This document shows, piece after piece, positions 8,822-17,103 of a stretch of DNA of 64,000 bases. Both the position numbers and the translations under genes were made by a program. The first letter of the stretch is position 1; each line of letters begins with the position of its first letter. The notes beneath the pieces are model-generated. The model was not told the origin of the DNA and did not search any database. It saw only the letters and a list, made by a program, of their open reading frames with translations. This DNA is from Pseudoalteromonas gelatinilytica (GTDB lineage Bacteria; Pseudomonadota; Gammaproteobacteria; Enterobacterales; Alteromonadaceae), in contig NZ_LRRU01000019.1 in assembly GCF_001641615.1 (NCBI RefSeq), forward strand, positions 154,048 to 218,047. The letters are read 5' to 3'.

Positions 8822-9280
8822 TTATTCAACCGAAATGAATACTTCAACTTCTTCACTGCTTTTATAAAACTCAAAGTCAGTTTTATATGCTCGAATATGC
8901 GGGCACTGTTCATTACTAAAGTACTGCCAAACTTGACCCCAAACATCGATAACGGTTTGTGGCATTGCACCTTTGCCACTAAAGCGAAGGTAGTTACCTG
9001 TGGCGAGTGTCGTTTGTTCTATCTCTGATGATGTGACTTGCAGATCAGTACACGCAAAGACATCAAACTCCCCTGTGACATCAGATTCATAATGAGTGTA
9101 CACGCCATAAACTTGGCTAGATGGGGTTAATTTTGGCGCTATGTCTGTGTAAAACTGCTGCCATAAGCCAGCTATTTTGGCACCTTCGCCACTCATTTCA
9201 TTCATATTGCAGGTGCGAACTTTGAGGCCAAATAAAGTTGTCGGGTTGTCGATATTGATGTGTGTTACTTGCTGATCCAT
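8822..9280 (-). CDS. GyrI-like / effector-binding domain protein
   Basis: A 152-residue stand-alone domain of the GyrI-like (SOUL/SbmC, AraC effector-binding) superfamily. The order TLFGLKVRTCNMNE, IAGLWQQFY, VYGVYTHYESD...FDVFACT and a C-terminal HIRAYKTDFEFY fits that fold, which binds small hydrophobic ligands. There is no DNA-binding domain, so it is not itself a regulator; single-domain members are often of unknown function or act as toxin or small-molecule binders. The start has AAGGA 8 bases upstream. It stands alone between two intergenic palindromes. Confidence 0.72.
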   Translation of the reverse strand: MDQQVTHINIDNPTTLFGLKVRTCNMNEMSGEGAKIAGLWQQFYTDIAPKLTPSSQVYGVYTHYESDVTGEFDVFACTDLQVTSSEIEQTTLATGNYLRFSGKGAMPQTVIDVWGQVWQYFSNEQCPHIRAYKTDFEFYKSSEEVEVFISVE

Positions 9281-9377
9281 TGCATTTATCCTTGCTTAAT
9301 TTGTTCCCAGTAAAATACCAGAGCACATGTACTTTAACCTAGCCTTTTTAATTATTTATTTTAAAAAGACTATATTT

Positions 9378-9394
9378 TGTCAACGGCCTTTACA
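9378..9394. repeat. TGTAAA-S5-TTTACA family palindrome (one arm mismatch)
   Basis: TGTCAA CGGCC TTTACA, in the gap between the divergent GyrI-like gene and the membrane half of the spermidine synthase-like pair. Confidence 0.45.
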
Positions 9395-9472
9395 GCTTAA
9401 AAAACAGTCATGGCATCCTTATCTGCATCAGGTTAAGATGGGTAAAATAACAACAAAATCAGCGGGTGTTTA

Positions 9473-10099
9473 ATGAATAAAATCAATGCGCTTATCTACT
9501 TTCTAGCCTTTAGTAGCGGTTTTTGTATTATGGGAATTGAGCTTTTAGGCGGGCGAATTTTAGCGCCGTATTTTGGTAGCAGTGTGCATATTTGGGGCAG
9601 TATTATCACTGTATTTATGTTGAGCTTATCTATCGGCTATTTACTTGGCGGCAAGCTCTCAACCCGCAATCCTTCGTTAACTAAATATGGACTCATTTTC
9701 TTTGTGGCAAGCATTATGGTGGTGCCAATTGTATTGTTTGCAGAGCCAATTATGACCTTTATTTTCACCCATATTGAAGACAGTCGTTACGGCTCGTTGC
9801 TGGCATCAACGGCGTTGTTTTTTATCCCTACAACAATACTCGGCATGATCTCACCTTACTCAGTGCGATTATTGGTTACCGATCATGAAAAAAGTGGTCA
9901 GGTTGCCGGTGGTTTGTATTTTGTGAGCACCCTAGGTAGTGCGCTTGGTACGATTATTACCTCTTTTTATATGGTGTTAGCGTTTGATGTTAACGACATC
10001 ATTAAAACCTTTGCAGCGGTATTAGGCGCGCTTGGTTTGCTTGCAATTGCTGTTAGTCAATTAAAAACGAAGGAGCGTGCTGTATGTTTAGAATCTTAA
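9473..10099 (+). CDS. Membrane domain of a split MFS/spermidine synthase-like protein
   Basis: A 208-residue protein of about six or seven membrane helices. The N-terminus (residues 14-45, with SGFCIMGIELLGGRILAPYF) and the GMISPYSVRLL segment are typical of the membrane region that in many bacteria is fused to a spermidine synthase-like domain. Here it is a separate protein: its stop overlaps the start of the soluble partner by 16 bases, so the two are translationally coupled and probably form one complex. The transported or modified substrate is unknown. Confidence 0.8.
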   Translation: MNKINALIYFLAFSSGFCIMGIELLGGRILAPYFGSSVHIWGSIITVFMLSLSIGYLLGGKLSTRNPSLTKYGLIFFVASIMVVPIVLFAEPIMTFIFTHIEDSRYGSLLASTALFFIPTTILGMISPYSVRLLVTDHEKSGQVAGGLYFVSTLGSALGTIITSFYMVLAFDVNDIIKTFAAVLGALGLLAIAVSQLKTKERAVCLES

Positions 10100-10974
10100 T
10101 GCTTTGTTTGATCATGACATTGCCTTTTAGCAGCTTAGCCGAAGTAATACATAAAGAGCGCTCGCTTTATCGCAATATTTTAGTGGAGAAGACTGGCGAT
10201 TTACTGTGTTTAAAATTTAACGAAAAAACCCGTAAAAGTACGCAAAGCTGTATGTATAAAAGTAAGCCTAAAAAGCTGGTGTTTAATTACACCAAAATGA
10301 CGTTTGCAAGCTTACTATTTATTGATGATCCTAAAAATGTACTGATCATAGGTTTAGGAGGAGGTTCACTCTCTAATACCATTCATGAGCTTTACCCTAG
10401 CGCTCATATCGAAAATGTCGAAATTGACCCTGCGGTAATAAAAGTTGCCCGTGATTATTTTAGCTTTGTAGAAACCGATAACGTGACGTCAAAAGTGCAA
10501 GATGGCCGTATTTTCATTAAACGCGCCGCACTTAAAAAACAAAAGTACGATTGGATTATTCTTGATGCCTTTAATGGCGATTATATCCCTGAGCACCTTC
10601 TCACTAAGGAATTTTTTGCAGAAGTAAAAAGTATACTGGCTGATGGCGGCATTGTTGCAGCAAATACTTTTTCATCGAGTAAATTGTACCAGCATGAGTC
10701 GGCAACTTACTTTGATGTGTTTGGTGACTTTGTTAATGTTGTGACCTATGAAAACTCTAATCGCATTATTTTGGCAGGATTCGAGACTATGCCTAGCCAG
10801 CAACAATTAGCAGAACGCGCCAATAAACTCGCAAATAAGTTAACCCCTTACGATGTTGATTTGCAGTTACTGCGTGAACATTTGTTTTATACTAAGGGTA
10901 ATCAAGATTGGCCCGCGGATACCAAGGTACTCACTGACCAATATTCACCTGCGAACTTGTTAAATTATCAATGA
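10084..10974 (+). CDS. Spermidine synthase-like protein with N-terminal signal segment
   Basis: A 296-residue protein with an N-terminal hydrophobic segment (residues 1-19) and a Rossmann-fold aminopropyltransferase/methyltransferase domain. Visible landmarks are LIIGLGGGSLSN (about residues 88-99), the acidic loop VEIDPAVIKVAR (about 116-127) and WIILDAFNGDYIPEHL (about 157-172). True spermidine synthases are cytosolic; here the signal-like start suggests export or membrane tethering, so polyamine synthesis should not be assumed. GGAG lies 9 bases before the ATG. It overlaps the membrane partner upstream and the thioredoxin gene downstream (ATGA overlap), giving a tightly coupled three-gene operon. 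Confidence 0.82.
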   Translation: MFRILMLCLIMTLPFSSLAEVIHKERSLYRNILVEKTGDLLCLKFNEKTRKSTQSCMYKSKPKKLVFNYTKMTFASLLFIDDPKNVLIIGLGGGSLSNTIHELYPSAHIENVEIDPAVIKVARDYFSFVETDNVTSKVQDGRIFIKRAALKKQKYDWIILDAFNGDYIPEHLLTKEFFAEVKSILADGGIVAANTFSSSKLYQHESATYFDVFGDFVNVVTYENSNRIILAGFETMPSQQQLAERANKLANKLTPYDVDLQLLREHLFYTKGNQDWPADTKVLTDQYSPANLLNYQ

Positions 10975-11447
10975 TCAAACACATCTTAATTGCATGTCTT
11001 TTATTAACGAGCTCTGCTGCTATGGCAGAGCAATCTTCTACTGCTCCTTTAACTGCAAGTCAGCAGCAATTGTCTAAACTACTGAGCCAATATAAAGGGA
11101 AAGTTGTGTTACTCGATTTTTGGGCATCTTGGTGCAGCCCGTGCCGACGCTCGTTTCCTTGGTTTATTGCCATGCAGAGCAAGTATCAACAGCAAGGCCT
11201 TAAAGTAGTTGCTGTAAACATTGATGTTGAGCGCGGTGATGCCGATGCATTTTTAGCTGAGTTTGCAGTGAACTTTAATATTATTTACGACCCAGATGCT
11301 GTTATTGGCAAGCAATACCAACTTAAAGGGATGCCGAGCAGCTTTTTAATTGATAAAGAAGGCATAGTACGATTCCAACACACAGGATTTGTTGCTGATA
11401 AATTAGACCTCTATGAAAGCCATATCAAAGAGTTAATTGCTAAATAG
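10971..11447 (+). CDS. TlpA-like periplasmic thioredoxin
   Basis: A 158-residue protein with a signal peptide (cleavage near AMAEQ) and a thioredoxin fold. The active site is WASWCSPCRRSFP (CxxC at about residues 56-59) and GMPSSFLIDKEG holds the cis-proline. It should act as a periplasmic thiol-disulfide reductant. The start codon overlaps the previous stop, so it is expressed with the split spermidine synthase-like pair; whether it reduces cysteines of those partners is inference. Confidence 0.88.
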   Translation: MIKHILIACLLLTSSAAMAEQSSTAPLTASQQQLSKLLSQYKGKVVLLDFWASWCSPCRRSFPWFIAMQSKYQQQGLKVVAVNIDVERGDADAFLAEFAVNFNIIYDPDAVIGKQYQLKGMPSSFLIDKEGIVRFQHTGFVADKLDLYESHIKELIAK

Positions 11448-11523
11448 TGTGATTAGGTAGATAACTTTTGCTGTTGTTCGCTTTTATCGAACACAGCTAT
11501 CTATTTTATTAATTGCACTAATA

Positions 11524-11571
11524 TTTACTTAGCATGCTAACTACATTAAAATAGTTAGCATGCTAAGTAAA
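11524..11571. promoter_or_regulatory. Perfect 20-bp inverted repeat, probable MarR operator
   Basis: Two 20-base arms (11524-11543 and 11552-11571) are exact reverse complements around an 8-base spacer. Each arm also contains the 12-base palindrome TTAGCATGCTAA, giving two half-operators whose centres lie 28 bases apart. It ends 11 bases before the MarR start codon, so binding of the MarR protein would block transcription of its own operon. The site is seen directly; the regulator assignment is inferred from position. Confidence 0.82.
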
Positions 11572-11582
11572 TGGAGCGCATC

Positions 11583-12059
11583 ATGTCTTCCACTCCCCCT
11601 TTTCACGAAACTCTTGATTTAACATTATGCGGCAGTATGGGCCGTGTGCATCGTTTATGTCGCGATGCTGTCACTTTGGCGGTTGAGCCTTTGGGCCTTA
11701 CTCAATCTCGCTGGACTGCGATGATGCACCTGTTTCATTTAAACCAAGGTTGTACGCAACAAGAGTTGGCAAATAGCTTAGGCATTGAAATGCCTTCACT
11801 AACTCGCACTATTAAGCAGCTTGAGCAACAAGAGATTATTGCTCGTAAAGCTGACGCTGAAGATAAACGTAGTAAACGTCTGTACTTCACTGAGCAAGGT
11901 CTACAATTGTTAGACACATTGCAGGTGATTATTGCCGATGTGAAACAGCATCTTTATGCCGATTTAACCACTGAGCAACTCGATACCATGGCGCATGGCT
12001 TAATTCAGATGGAACAGAATGCCCGTCAGTGTATCCGTCATTATTCAGGAGATAAGTAA
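11583..12059 (+). CDS. MarR/SlyA family transcriptional regulator
   Basis: A 158-residue winged-helix regulator. The helix-turn-helix and wing run through GCTQQELANSLGIEMPSLTRTIKQLEQ... and ARKADAEDKRSKRLYFTEQG (about residues 56-107), with the conserved D-RSKR wing motif. ATG 11583 is chosen because GGAG at 11573-11576 has proper spacing and because the operator palindrome reaches 11571. The gene leads an efflux operon (HlyD-like, DUF2955) and probably represses it until an aromatic or drug-like ligand binds; the ligand is unknown. Confidence 0.9.
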   Translation: MSSTPPFHETLDLTLCGSMGRVHRLCRDAVTLAVEPLGLTQSRWTAMMHLFHLNQGCTQQELANSLGIEMPSLTRTIKQLEQQEIIARKADAEDKRSKRLYFTEQGLQLLDTLQVIIADVKQHLYADLTTEQLDTMAHGLIQMEQNARQCIRHYSGDK

Positions 12060-12063
12060 CGTT

Positions 12064-13125
12064 ATGACACCAGATCAAAAGTTTGCCCGTTACGTAAAAA
12101 TCTCTTTAGCGGGTTTTATTGTTTTATTTTTATATTTTGTGATTGCCGATTTGTATATGCCTGTTACACCGCAGGCCCGTGTGTATCATCCGGTTGTGCA
12201 AGTGACCCCACAGGTAAGTGGTCGTGTGACTGACGTGTTAGTGACTAATAATCAAGCCGTCGAAAAACAGCAAGCCTTGTTTAAGATTAACGATGAGCCT
12301 TTTGAGCTTGCCGTGCAACAAGCTGAACTTGCATATGATGATGCAAAACTACAAAACCAACGTTTAGATAGCAGTGTGAAGGCAATAGAAGCACAGTTAG
12401 CGGCTGCTCAAGCTAAGCTACATGAGCAAACGTTGCTGTTTGAACGCGGTGAGTCGCTATTGAAAAAGCGTTCTATTTCAGAGCAAGAGTACGAAACTAT
12501 CAATGCGAACTATCAATCAAGCAAAGCCAATGTGGCTGCAATTGAAGCCCAGCTTAGCGAGGCTAAATTAGCGCGCGGTAAAATAGGGGATGACAATTTA
12601 GCGCTTCGCCATGCTCAAAACCAGCTTGAGCAAGCAAAACTAAACCTGTCGTACACCACAGTGACAGCTGATACCGACGGTAAAACAGCAAACTTACAGG
12701 TAACACCGGGTACCTATGCTAATAAGGGTCAGCCGTTAATGGCGATTGTTGCTAATAAAGCTGATTTAGTGGCTGATTTTCGTGAAAAGTCTTTAGTTCA
12801 CGTGCAAATTGGTAGTACTGCAAAAGTCAGCTTTGATGCGCTACCGGGCAAAGTGTTTACAGGCAAAATTGTTAGTTTTGAAGCGGGTGTGAGTGATGGC
12901 CAGCTTAATGCCAACGGTTTACTCAGTGCCACTGAAAGCAGCAACCGTTGGGTACGAGATGCACAGCGTCAACGTATTCATATTAAGCTAGATGAACATC
13001 AGATGCTGGCAAAATTTCCAAGTGGTGCGCGTGCAACCGTACAGCTTTTGCCTGACTCTAGCATTGGCAGTTGGTTTGCAAGCATGCAAATTCGCTTCAT
13101 TAGTGTTCTGCACTTCATTTACTAA
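12064..13125 (+). CDS. HlyD/EmrA-like membrane fusion protein
   Basis: A 353-residue periplasmic adaptor: one N-terminal membrane helix (about residues 12-31), a lipoyl-like half (HPVVQVTPQVSGRVTDVLV), a coiled-coil hairpin rich in Ala/Gln/Glu (about 90-195), the second lipoyl half and a beta-barrel segment (VADFREKSLVHVQIG). It belongs to the HlyD-D23/EmrA type that pairs with FUSC or MFS pumps. It begins 4 bases after the MarR stop, and AGGAGA lies just before the overlap. It should link the DUF2955 inner-membrane protein downstream to an outer-membrane channel encoded elsewhere. Confidence 0.9.
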   Translation: MTPDQKFARYVKISLAGFIVLFLYFVIADLYMPVTPQARVYHPVVQVTPQVSGRVTDVLVTNNQAVEKQQALFKINDEPFELAVQQAELAYDDAKLQNQRLDSSVKAIEAQLAAAQAKLHEQTLLFERGESLLKKRSISEQEYETINANYQSSKANVAAIEAQLSEAKLARGKIGDDNLALRHAQNQLEQAKLNLSYTTVTADTDGKTANLQVTPGTYANKGQPLMAIVANKADLVADFREKSLVHVQIGSTAKVSFDALPGKVFTGKIVSFEAGVSDGQLNANGLLSATESSNRWVRDAQRQRIHIKLDEHQMLAKFPSGARATVQLLPDSSIGSWFASMQIRFISVLHFIY

Positions 13126-13138
13126 GGCTGGGTGAGTT

Positions 13139-14173
13139 ATGTCAGTATTGCAACTCGATGGTAATGGCTTACGCCAAGCACTACGCATTGCTACGGGCTC
13201 AGCATTAGGGTTTTCACTGGCAAAATTGATGAACTGGCCGAATGGTATCTTTTTTACTGTTTATCCTATGCTATTGCTTGGTTTAGTGCCTGTGCTTAAC
13301 ATGCATATTATTCGTCAGTTTTACGCAGGCGCGGTGTTCAGTGCGCTGTTTGTGCTGGTTGTGCAAGGGTTGTTTGCACACCTGCCTGTGGTAATGACGA
13401 TGATGAGCTTTATCGCTTTTGCCTTTTTGTTCTATCAAATGAGCCGTGGTGCTAACTTTTTATTTGGCGCCACAACGGTGGTGAGTTTGTCGATTCAATT
13501 ACATTTTTCGACCTACACCGGCGGTGGTGTCAGTATTTATCCGCTGATCATTAGTAACGCTGTTGCAGTTGTCGTAACTGTGCTGTTTTCGATGCTAATG
13601 CATGGTTTATTCCCTGATGTTGCACCACGGCAAGGTCGGGTAATGCCAGAGAAAGCAAAAGAAAGTATACGCCATGAAGTATTACTTTGTTCAACCGTAG
13701 CGACTTTATCATTTGTTGTATTTCAGGTCTTTGATTTACAGGATTCAATTTCAGCTCAAGCAGCCTCGGTACTGATATTGTTTTCGTTGTGCTGGAAAGC
13801 AGCTGGTATGGCCGCGTGGCAACGTGCAATAGGCACCCTAATTGGGTGTAACTTAGCGTTAGTGGCACAGTTATTTTTGTATAACCACACCGATATTTTG
13901 ATATTTCCGGCGTTAATTCTGTGGATTTTGACTTTTATCTTTAGTCGTTATCACATAATTGGTGGCGGTATTCCGGGTGTAGGCTTTGGTATTATCACCA
14001 CATTTGGTATTTTGTTTGGTCAGTCATTAGGGCCGGGACAAGATCTCGTATACAGCGCGCTGTATCGTTTTTCGTCAGTGTCTGTGGCGATACTATTGAG
14101 CTTATGTGCGGTGTATATAATGCATCACATCTTAAATCGCTTTGAAATAACAAGGCATCATACGTTTGATTAA
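13139..14173 (+). CDS. DUF2955 (FUSC-like) inner membrane transporter
   Basis: A 344-residue protein with about ten membrane helices in two sets, separated by a cytoplasmic stretch around RQGRVMPEKAKESIRHEV (about residues 163-180). The opening GLRQALRIATGSALGFSLAKLMNWPNGIFFTVYPML matches DUF2955, a family related to the aromatic acid exporters AaeB/FUSC. It lies 13 bases behind the HlyD-like gene, as expected for the pump partner of the adaptor. Export of an aromatic or otherwise toxic organic acid is a reasonable inference. A hairpin terminator follows. Confidence 0.85.
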   Translation: MSVLQLDGNGLRQALRIATGSALGFSLAKLMNWPNGIFFTVYPMLLLGLVPVLNMHIIRQFYAGAVFSALFVLVVQGLFAHLPVVMTMMSFIAFAFLFYQMSRGANFLFGATTVVSLSIQLHFSTYTGGGVSIYPLIISNAVAVVVTVLFSMLMHGLFPDVAPRQGRVMPEKAKESIRHEVLLCSTVATLSFVVFQVFDLQDSISAQAASVLILFSLCWKAAGMAAWQRAIGTLIGCNLALVAQLFLYNHTDILIFPALILWILTFIFSRYHIIGGGIPGVGFGIITTFGILFGQSLGPGQDLVYSALYRFSSVSVAILLSLCAVYIMHHILNRFEITRHHTFD

Positions 14174-14187
14174 AAATCAAAATGCAC

Positions 14188-14219
14188 AAAAAAGGGAGTT
14201 AATCAGAACTCCCTTTTTT
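14188..14219. terminator. Bidirectional terminator between the DUF2955 and CBM genes
   Basis: 13-bp stem AAAAAAGGGAGTT/AACTCCCTTTTTT with a 6-base loop. Poly-A on the left and poly-T on the right make it usable from both sides; it overlaps the 3' end of the minus-strand chitin-binding gene. Confidence 0.92.
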
Positions 14220-14516
14220 ATTATTTGGTTCGAAAATGGTGGGTAAAGACTTAAGTAAATCGTCTTGTTTTTTTACAACACTCTGTACGCAGGTTTTTGA
14301 GGCGACATCTGCAACCCAAGCGCCCCATTGTGAACTACCAGGTTCTTCACCTGGAGTTGCCCACCATCTGGCTTTATAAAGAATTTCGTTATAACAGGTT
14401 TCACTACCTTGCGGATACGCGTTTCCGGCTTGCCATGAATCTACAGCAAAGCCCGACATAGGCAAAGCTGACAGCGTTATCATTGCAGCGGCAACAATGC
14501 GTGATTTCTGGCCCAT
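14199..14516 (-). CDS. Small secreted protein with a CBM5/12 chitin-binding domain
   Basis: A 105-residue protein: signal peptide (cleavage near SGFAVD), then one carbohydrate-binding module of the CBM5/12 type, with WQAGNAYPQGS, YNEILYKARWWATPGEEPG and QWGAWV supplying the aromatic residues expected to stack on chitin, and a short C-terminal tail with acidic and basic residues. There is no catalytic domain. ATG 14516 is chosen over ATG 14531 because AAGGAG lies 6 bases before it. It may be a free chitin-binding protein or adhesin; the whole gene is complete, so it is not an obvious chitinase remnant. Confidence 0.8.
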   Translation of the reverse strand: MGQKSRIVAAAMITLSALPMSGFAVDSWQAGNAYPQGSETCYNEILYKARWWATPGEEPGSSQWGAWVADVASKTCVQSVVKKQDDLLKSLPTIFEPNNKKGSSD

Positions 14517-14651
14517 ACGCGGCTCCTTCATTAGTGGTGAGTTTGTATGACTATTATAGACGCGGCAGGATTAACCATCAATTAACTTTGTTAACAAGTT
14601 ACACTTCTTTACAGTTCTGCTTATTTTTGACACGATCTTCTGATGTGAAAG

Positions 14652-15065
14652 TTAGAATTTTACATTTTTTCTTAATACTTTTGTTTGTCCCCTTTTGGTT
14701 TTGCTGTCCATGCGTTTTCTCTGAGAACTTTTGCTTGGTTTTGTCGCTCTGCGCGCCTTTTGTACTTGTGTGGCATTAACGATTAATTCTTTCAAACGAT
14801 TAAGCGCGTCTTCTTTGTTCATCTCTTGCGTGCGATGACTTTGCGATTTAATGACAATAACGCCCTCTTTGGTAATTCGAGAATCATTTAAATTAAGTAA
14901 ACGCTGTTTGTAAAAGTCAGGTAGTTTTGAGCGCTTAATATCAAAACGAAGATGAATTGCAGTGGCTACTTTATTGACGTTTTGGCCGCCTGCACCTTGC
15001 GAGCGGATCGCACTAAAGTCGAGCTCCCATTCATCAATTGTGACGGTATTAGAAATAATTAACAT
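14652..15065 (-). CDS. arfB: Alternative ribosome-rescue factor ArfB (YaeJ)
   Basis: A 137-residue release-factor-like peptidyl-tRNA hydrolase. The catalytic GGQ motif is in AIRSQGAGGQNVNKVATAIHL (Gln about residue 28) and the basic C-terminal tail (KARRATKPSKSSQRKR... to KVLRKNVKF) is the part that enters the empty mRNA channel of stalled ribosomes. Length and order match ArfB rather than full release factors, which carry an extra codon-recognition domain. Single-gene unit on the minus strand. Confidence 0.93.
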   Translation of the reverse strand: MLIISNTVTIDEWELDFSAIRSQGAGGQNVNKVATAIHLRFDIKRSKLPDFYKQRLLNLNDSRITKEGVIVIKSQSHRTQEMNKEDALNRLKELIVNATQVQKARRATKPSKSSQRKRMDSKTKRGQTKVLRKNVKF

Positions 15066-15177
15066 CAGGTTCAGTTAACTGTGGTAAAAAAGGTATTGTA
15101 ACATTTGTAATTGGCCAAACATAATCGCTCTATCATGTGAGCCAATTGCTAACCATTTTGAAAGAAAGGAGATCACG

Positions 15178-15735
15178 ATGAAAGCACTACTTATTTCTAT
15201 TAGTCTACTGGCGATGAGCTTTTCTAGTTTCGCAGAAGATATTACTGAAAGCCAGCTACAGCGTTATATAAAAGCCTTACCTGCTGTGGTCAATTGGTCA
15301 CAAAATCAGTCTGAATTAGATACTGTAAATCTCGGTGGTATGCTAGGTAGTTCTGATGGTGTTGACAGTTCGTCAGTAATGGATGCATTAGGCCACATTA
15401 AAGATCACGAGCTATACACAGAGTTTGAAGCCCTGACCAAGCAATATGGTTTCACACCTGAGCAGTTAGTTACTGTTGGCTCAGAGGTATCAATGGCGTA
15501 TTTAGAAAACCTTAAAGCGGGTATGTCAGAAGAGAACAAGCAACGTGTAAATCAAGCAATGAGTGGTTTACAAAGCCTTACGGCATCATCATCTGATGCG
15601 GGGACTCGCTCAATGGCAGGTGCTTTAGAAGGTGTTAAAGCAAGTACTGCAACAGCAGATGTTAGCGAAAGTAACGTTAACTTAGTTAAGCAGTATATGC
15701 CGCAGTTAAAAGAATTGTTCGCAATGTTGCAGTAA
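15178..15735 (+). CDS. Secreted hypothetical protein
   Basis: A 185-residue protein of unknown function. A signal peptide (cleavage near SFAED) is followed by a mostly helical, cysteine-free mature part rich in Ser/Ala/Met, including a conserved-looking opening ITESQLQRYIKALPAVVNWS and a C-terminal VNLVKQYMPQLKELFAML. I do not recognise a family with confidence. AAAGGAG lies just before the start and a good terminator lies 18 bases after the stop, so it is a genuine single-gene unit. Confidence 0.75.
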   Translation: MKALLISISLLAMSFSSFAEDITESQLQRYIKALPAVVNWSQNQSELDTVNLGGMLGSSDGVDSSSVMDALGHIKDHELYTEFEALTKQYGFTPEQLVTVGSEVSMAYLENLKAGMSEENKQRVNQAMSGLQSLTASSSDAGTRSMAGALEGVKASTATADVSESNVNLVKQYMPQLKELFAMLQ

Positions 15736-15753
15736 CAGCACAATAAAATAAAG

Positions 15754-15779
15754 AAAGCGGCTAAGAAGCCGCTTTTTTT
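15754..15779 (+). terminator. Rho-independent terminator
   Basis: Stem AAAGCGGCT/AGCCGCTTT with a 4-base loop and a run of seven T, directly after the secreted hypothetical gene and next to the convergent PhyH gene. Confidence 0.92.
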
Positions 15780-15783
15780 GTGC

Positions 15784-16518
15784 TTACTCAAATACCATCG
15801 CGTTTTTTAGCTGCTGCTTTTGTTCTGCAGTTGGTAAAAATCCAGTTTGTACAAACTCATTAAGGCTTGAGTGACGTTCAAAGTAAAGAATATCAAGGGC
15901 AAAACGATTCATGCCGTACAAGCCCCGATGGATCATATTTGCCGAAAATATGAGTAAGTCACCTTTTTTGAGTGCCACACTTTTACCGCGAGTCAGTGAG
16001 TCACTATTGCTAGCGCCCTGTTGTTCTAATCTAACAGTTAACTCTTCATCAGAATCCCAGTTTTTATGACTACCCGGTATTAGTTCTATTCCCGGTTCAT
16101 CTTCAAAAGCAACGCGGCAATGTAATACTTCAGGGCCGCTAAGAGCGGCCTTTTGCGCATCAAGCTCTAAGTGATACTGCATATCGCGATGCCAATAATT
16201 TGCTTGTTTAGAGTTGTAAGGGTTAAAGAATAGTTGAGTATTCATAAACTGAGGATCAGCAACAATACCTTTAACCTGTTTCAATAGAGTGTTAGCGCTG
16301 ACAAACTCAAAAAGAGCAAACTTTTCCTCAACACTTAAACATGCAGCGCCAGTCAAACCTGAGCTATTAATCCCTCTGGATTGGTAAAAAGGTTGGTTTT
16401 CTTGCAACCAGTGATGATGAAATTTATCGAGAATTGGCCTTACCTTGCTAAGCTCACTCTCTGTGTAAAGGCCCTTTACATGGTAGTAGCCATTTTCAGC
16501 AAAAAAGTTATTTTCCAT
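15784..16518 (-). CDS. Phytanoyl-CoA dioxygenase (PhyH) family oxygenase
   Basis: A 244-residue Fe(II)/2-oxoglutarate-dependent oxygenase. The iron triad is visible as H-x-D in NYWHRDMQYH (about residues 106-115) and a distal His in FSANMIHRGLYG (about 191-202); IELIPGSHKNWD is the usual strand before it. Substrate unknown; relatives hydroxylate lipids, amino acids or small metabolites. It begins 3 bases after the UDG-family gene, last in a minus-strand run of four genes. Bases 16464-16480 inside it form a perfect TGTAAA-S5-TTTACA palindrome. Confidence 0.85.
   Translation of the reverse strand: MENNFFAENGYYHVKGLYTESELSKVRPILDKFHHHWLQENQPFYQSRGINSSGLTGAACLSVEEKFALFEFVSANTLLKQVKGIVADPQFMNTQLFFNPYNSKQANYWHRDMQYHLELDAQKAALSGPEVLHCRVAFEDEPGIELIPGSHKNWDSDEELTVRLEQQGASNSDSLTRGKSVALKKGDLLIFSANMIHRGLYGMNRFALDILYFERHSSLNEFVQTGFLPTAEQKQQLKNAMVFE
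16464..16480. repeat. TGTAAA-S5-TTTACA palindrome (perfect arms, inside the PhyH gene)
   Basis: TGTAAA GGCCC TTTACA. Perfect 6-bp arms around five G/C bases, lying near the 5' end of the PhyH coding region. Confidence 0.65.
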
Positions 16519-16521
16519 TTT

Positions 16522-17103
16522 TTACCTTGCTAAAATTGCACGTATTTTACTACTAAGCTCAGGCAATACTTGTTGCTCAAACCACGGATTTTTCTTTAGC
16601 CAGATATTATTGCGAGGGCTTGGGTGAGGCAGTGGCAAGTAATTTGGCCAATATTCACGCCACGATTTTACTAACTCAGTTAAGGGCAGCTGCTTAGTGT
16701 GGGGTAAATGATATGCCTGCGCATACTTTCCTAAGATAATGGTGAGCTCAATATTATTTAGTTGCGCTAAGAGCTTTTCACGCCATGCAATCGCGCACTC
16801 TTTTCTTGGCGGTAAATCACCTGATTTTCCTTTGCCAGGGTAACAAAAACCCATCGGCAAGATAGCAAAATTGTGCTCATCGTAAAATTCATCGCTTGTT
16901 ACACCAAGCCAAGAGCGAAGCCTTTGCCCGCTTGAATCATTAAAAGGTTTGCCACTTTCATGTACTTTAGTTCCTGGCGCTTGACCGGCAATTAAAATAC
17001 GAGCTCGAGGATTAAATTGAATAACGGGCCGCGCCCCAAGAGCTAAATGAGGCTCGCAGATCACGCATTTACTAACTTGTTCAATTAGTGTTTGAGTACT
17101 CAT
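16522..17103 (-). CDS. Uracil-DNA glycosylase family protein
   Basis: A 193-residue protein of the UDG superfamily. Motif 1 is in LIAGQAPGTKVHESGKPFND followed by SGQRLRSWLG (about residues 37-67) and motif 2 is LPHPSPRN (about 157-164). CVICEP near the N-terminus may bind metal, but the four cysteines of family 4/5 Fe-S glycosylases are not all evident. It should excise uracil or related lesions, or be a divergent member with altered activity. A minus-strand neighbour of VOC and PhyH genes with short gaps. Confidence 0.85.
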   Translation of the reverse strand: MSTQTLIEQVSKCVICEPHLALGARPVIQFNPRARILIAGQAPGTKVHESGKPFNDSSGQRLRSWLGVTSDEFYDEHNFAILPMGFCYPGKGKSGDLPPRKECAIAWREKLLAQLNNIELTIILGKYAQAYHLPHTKQLPLTELVKSWREYWPNYLPLPHPSPRNNIWLKKNPWFEQQVLPELSSKIRAILAR

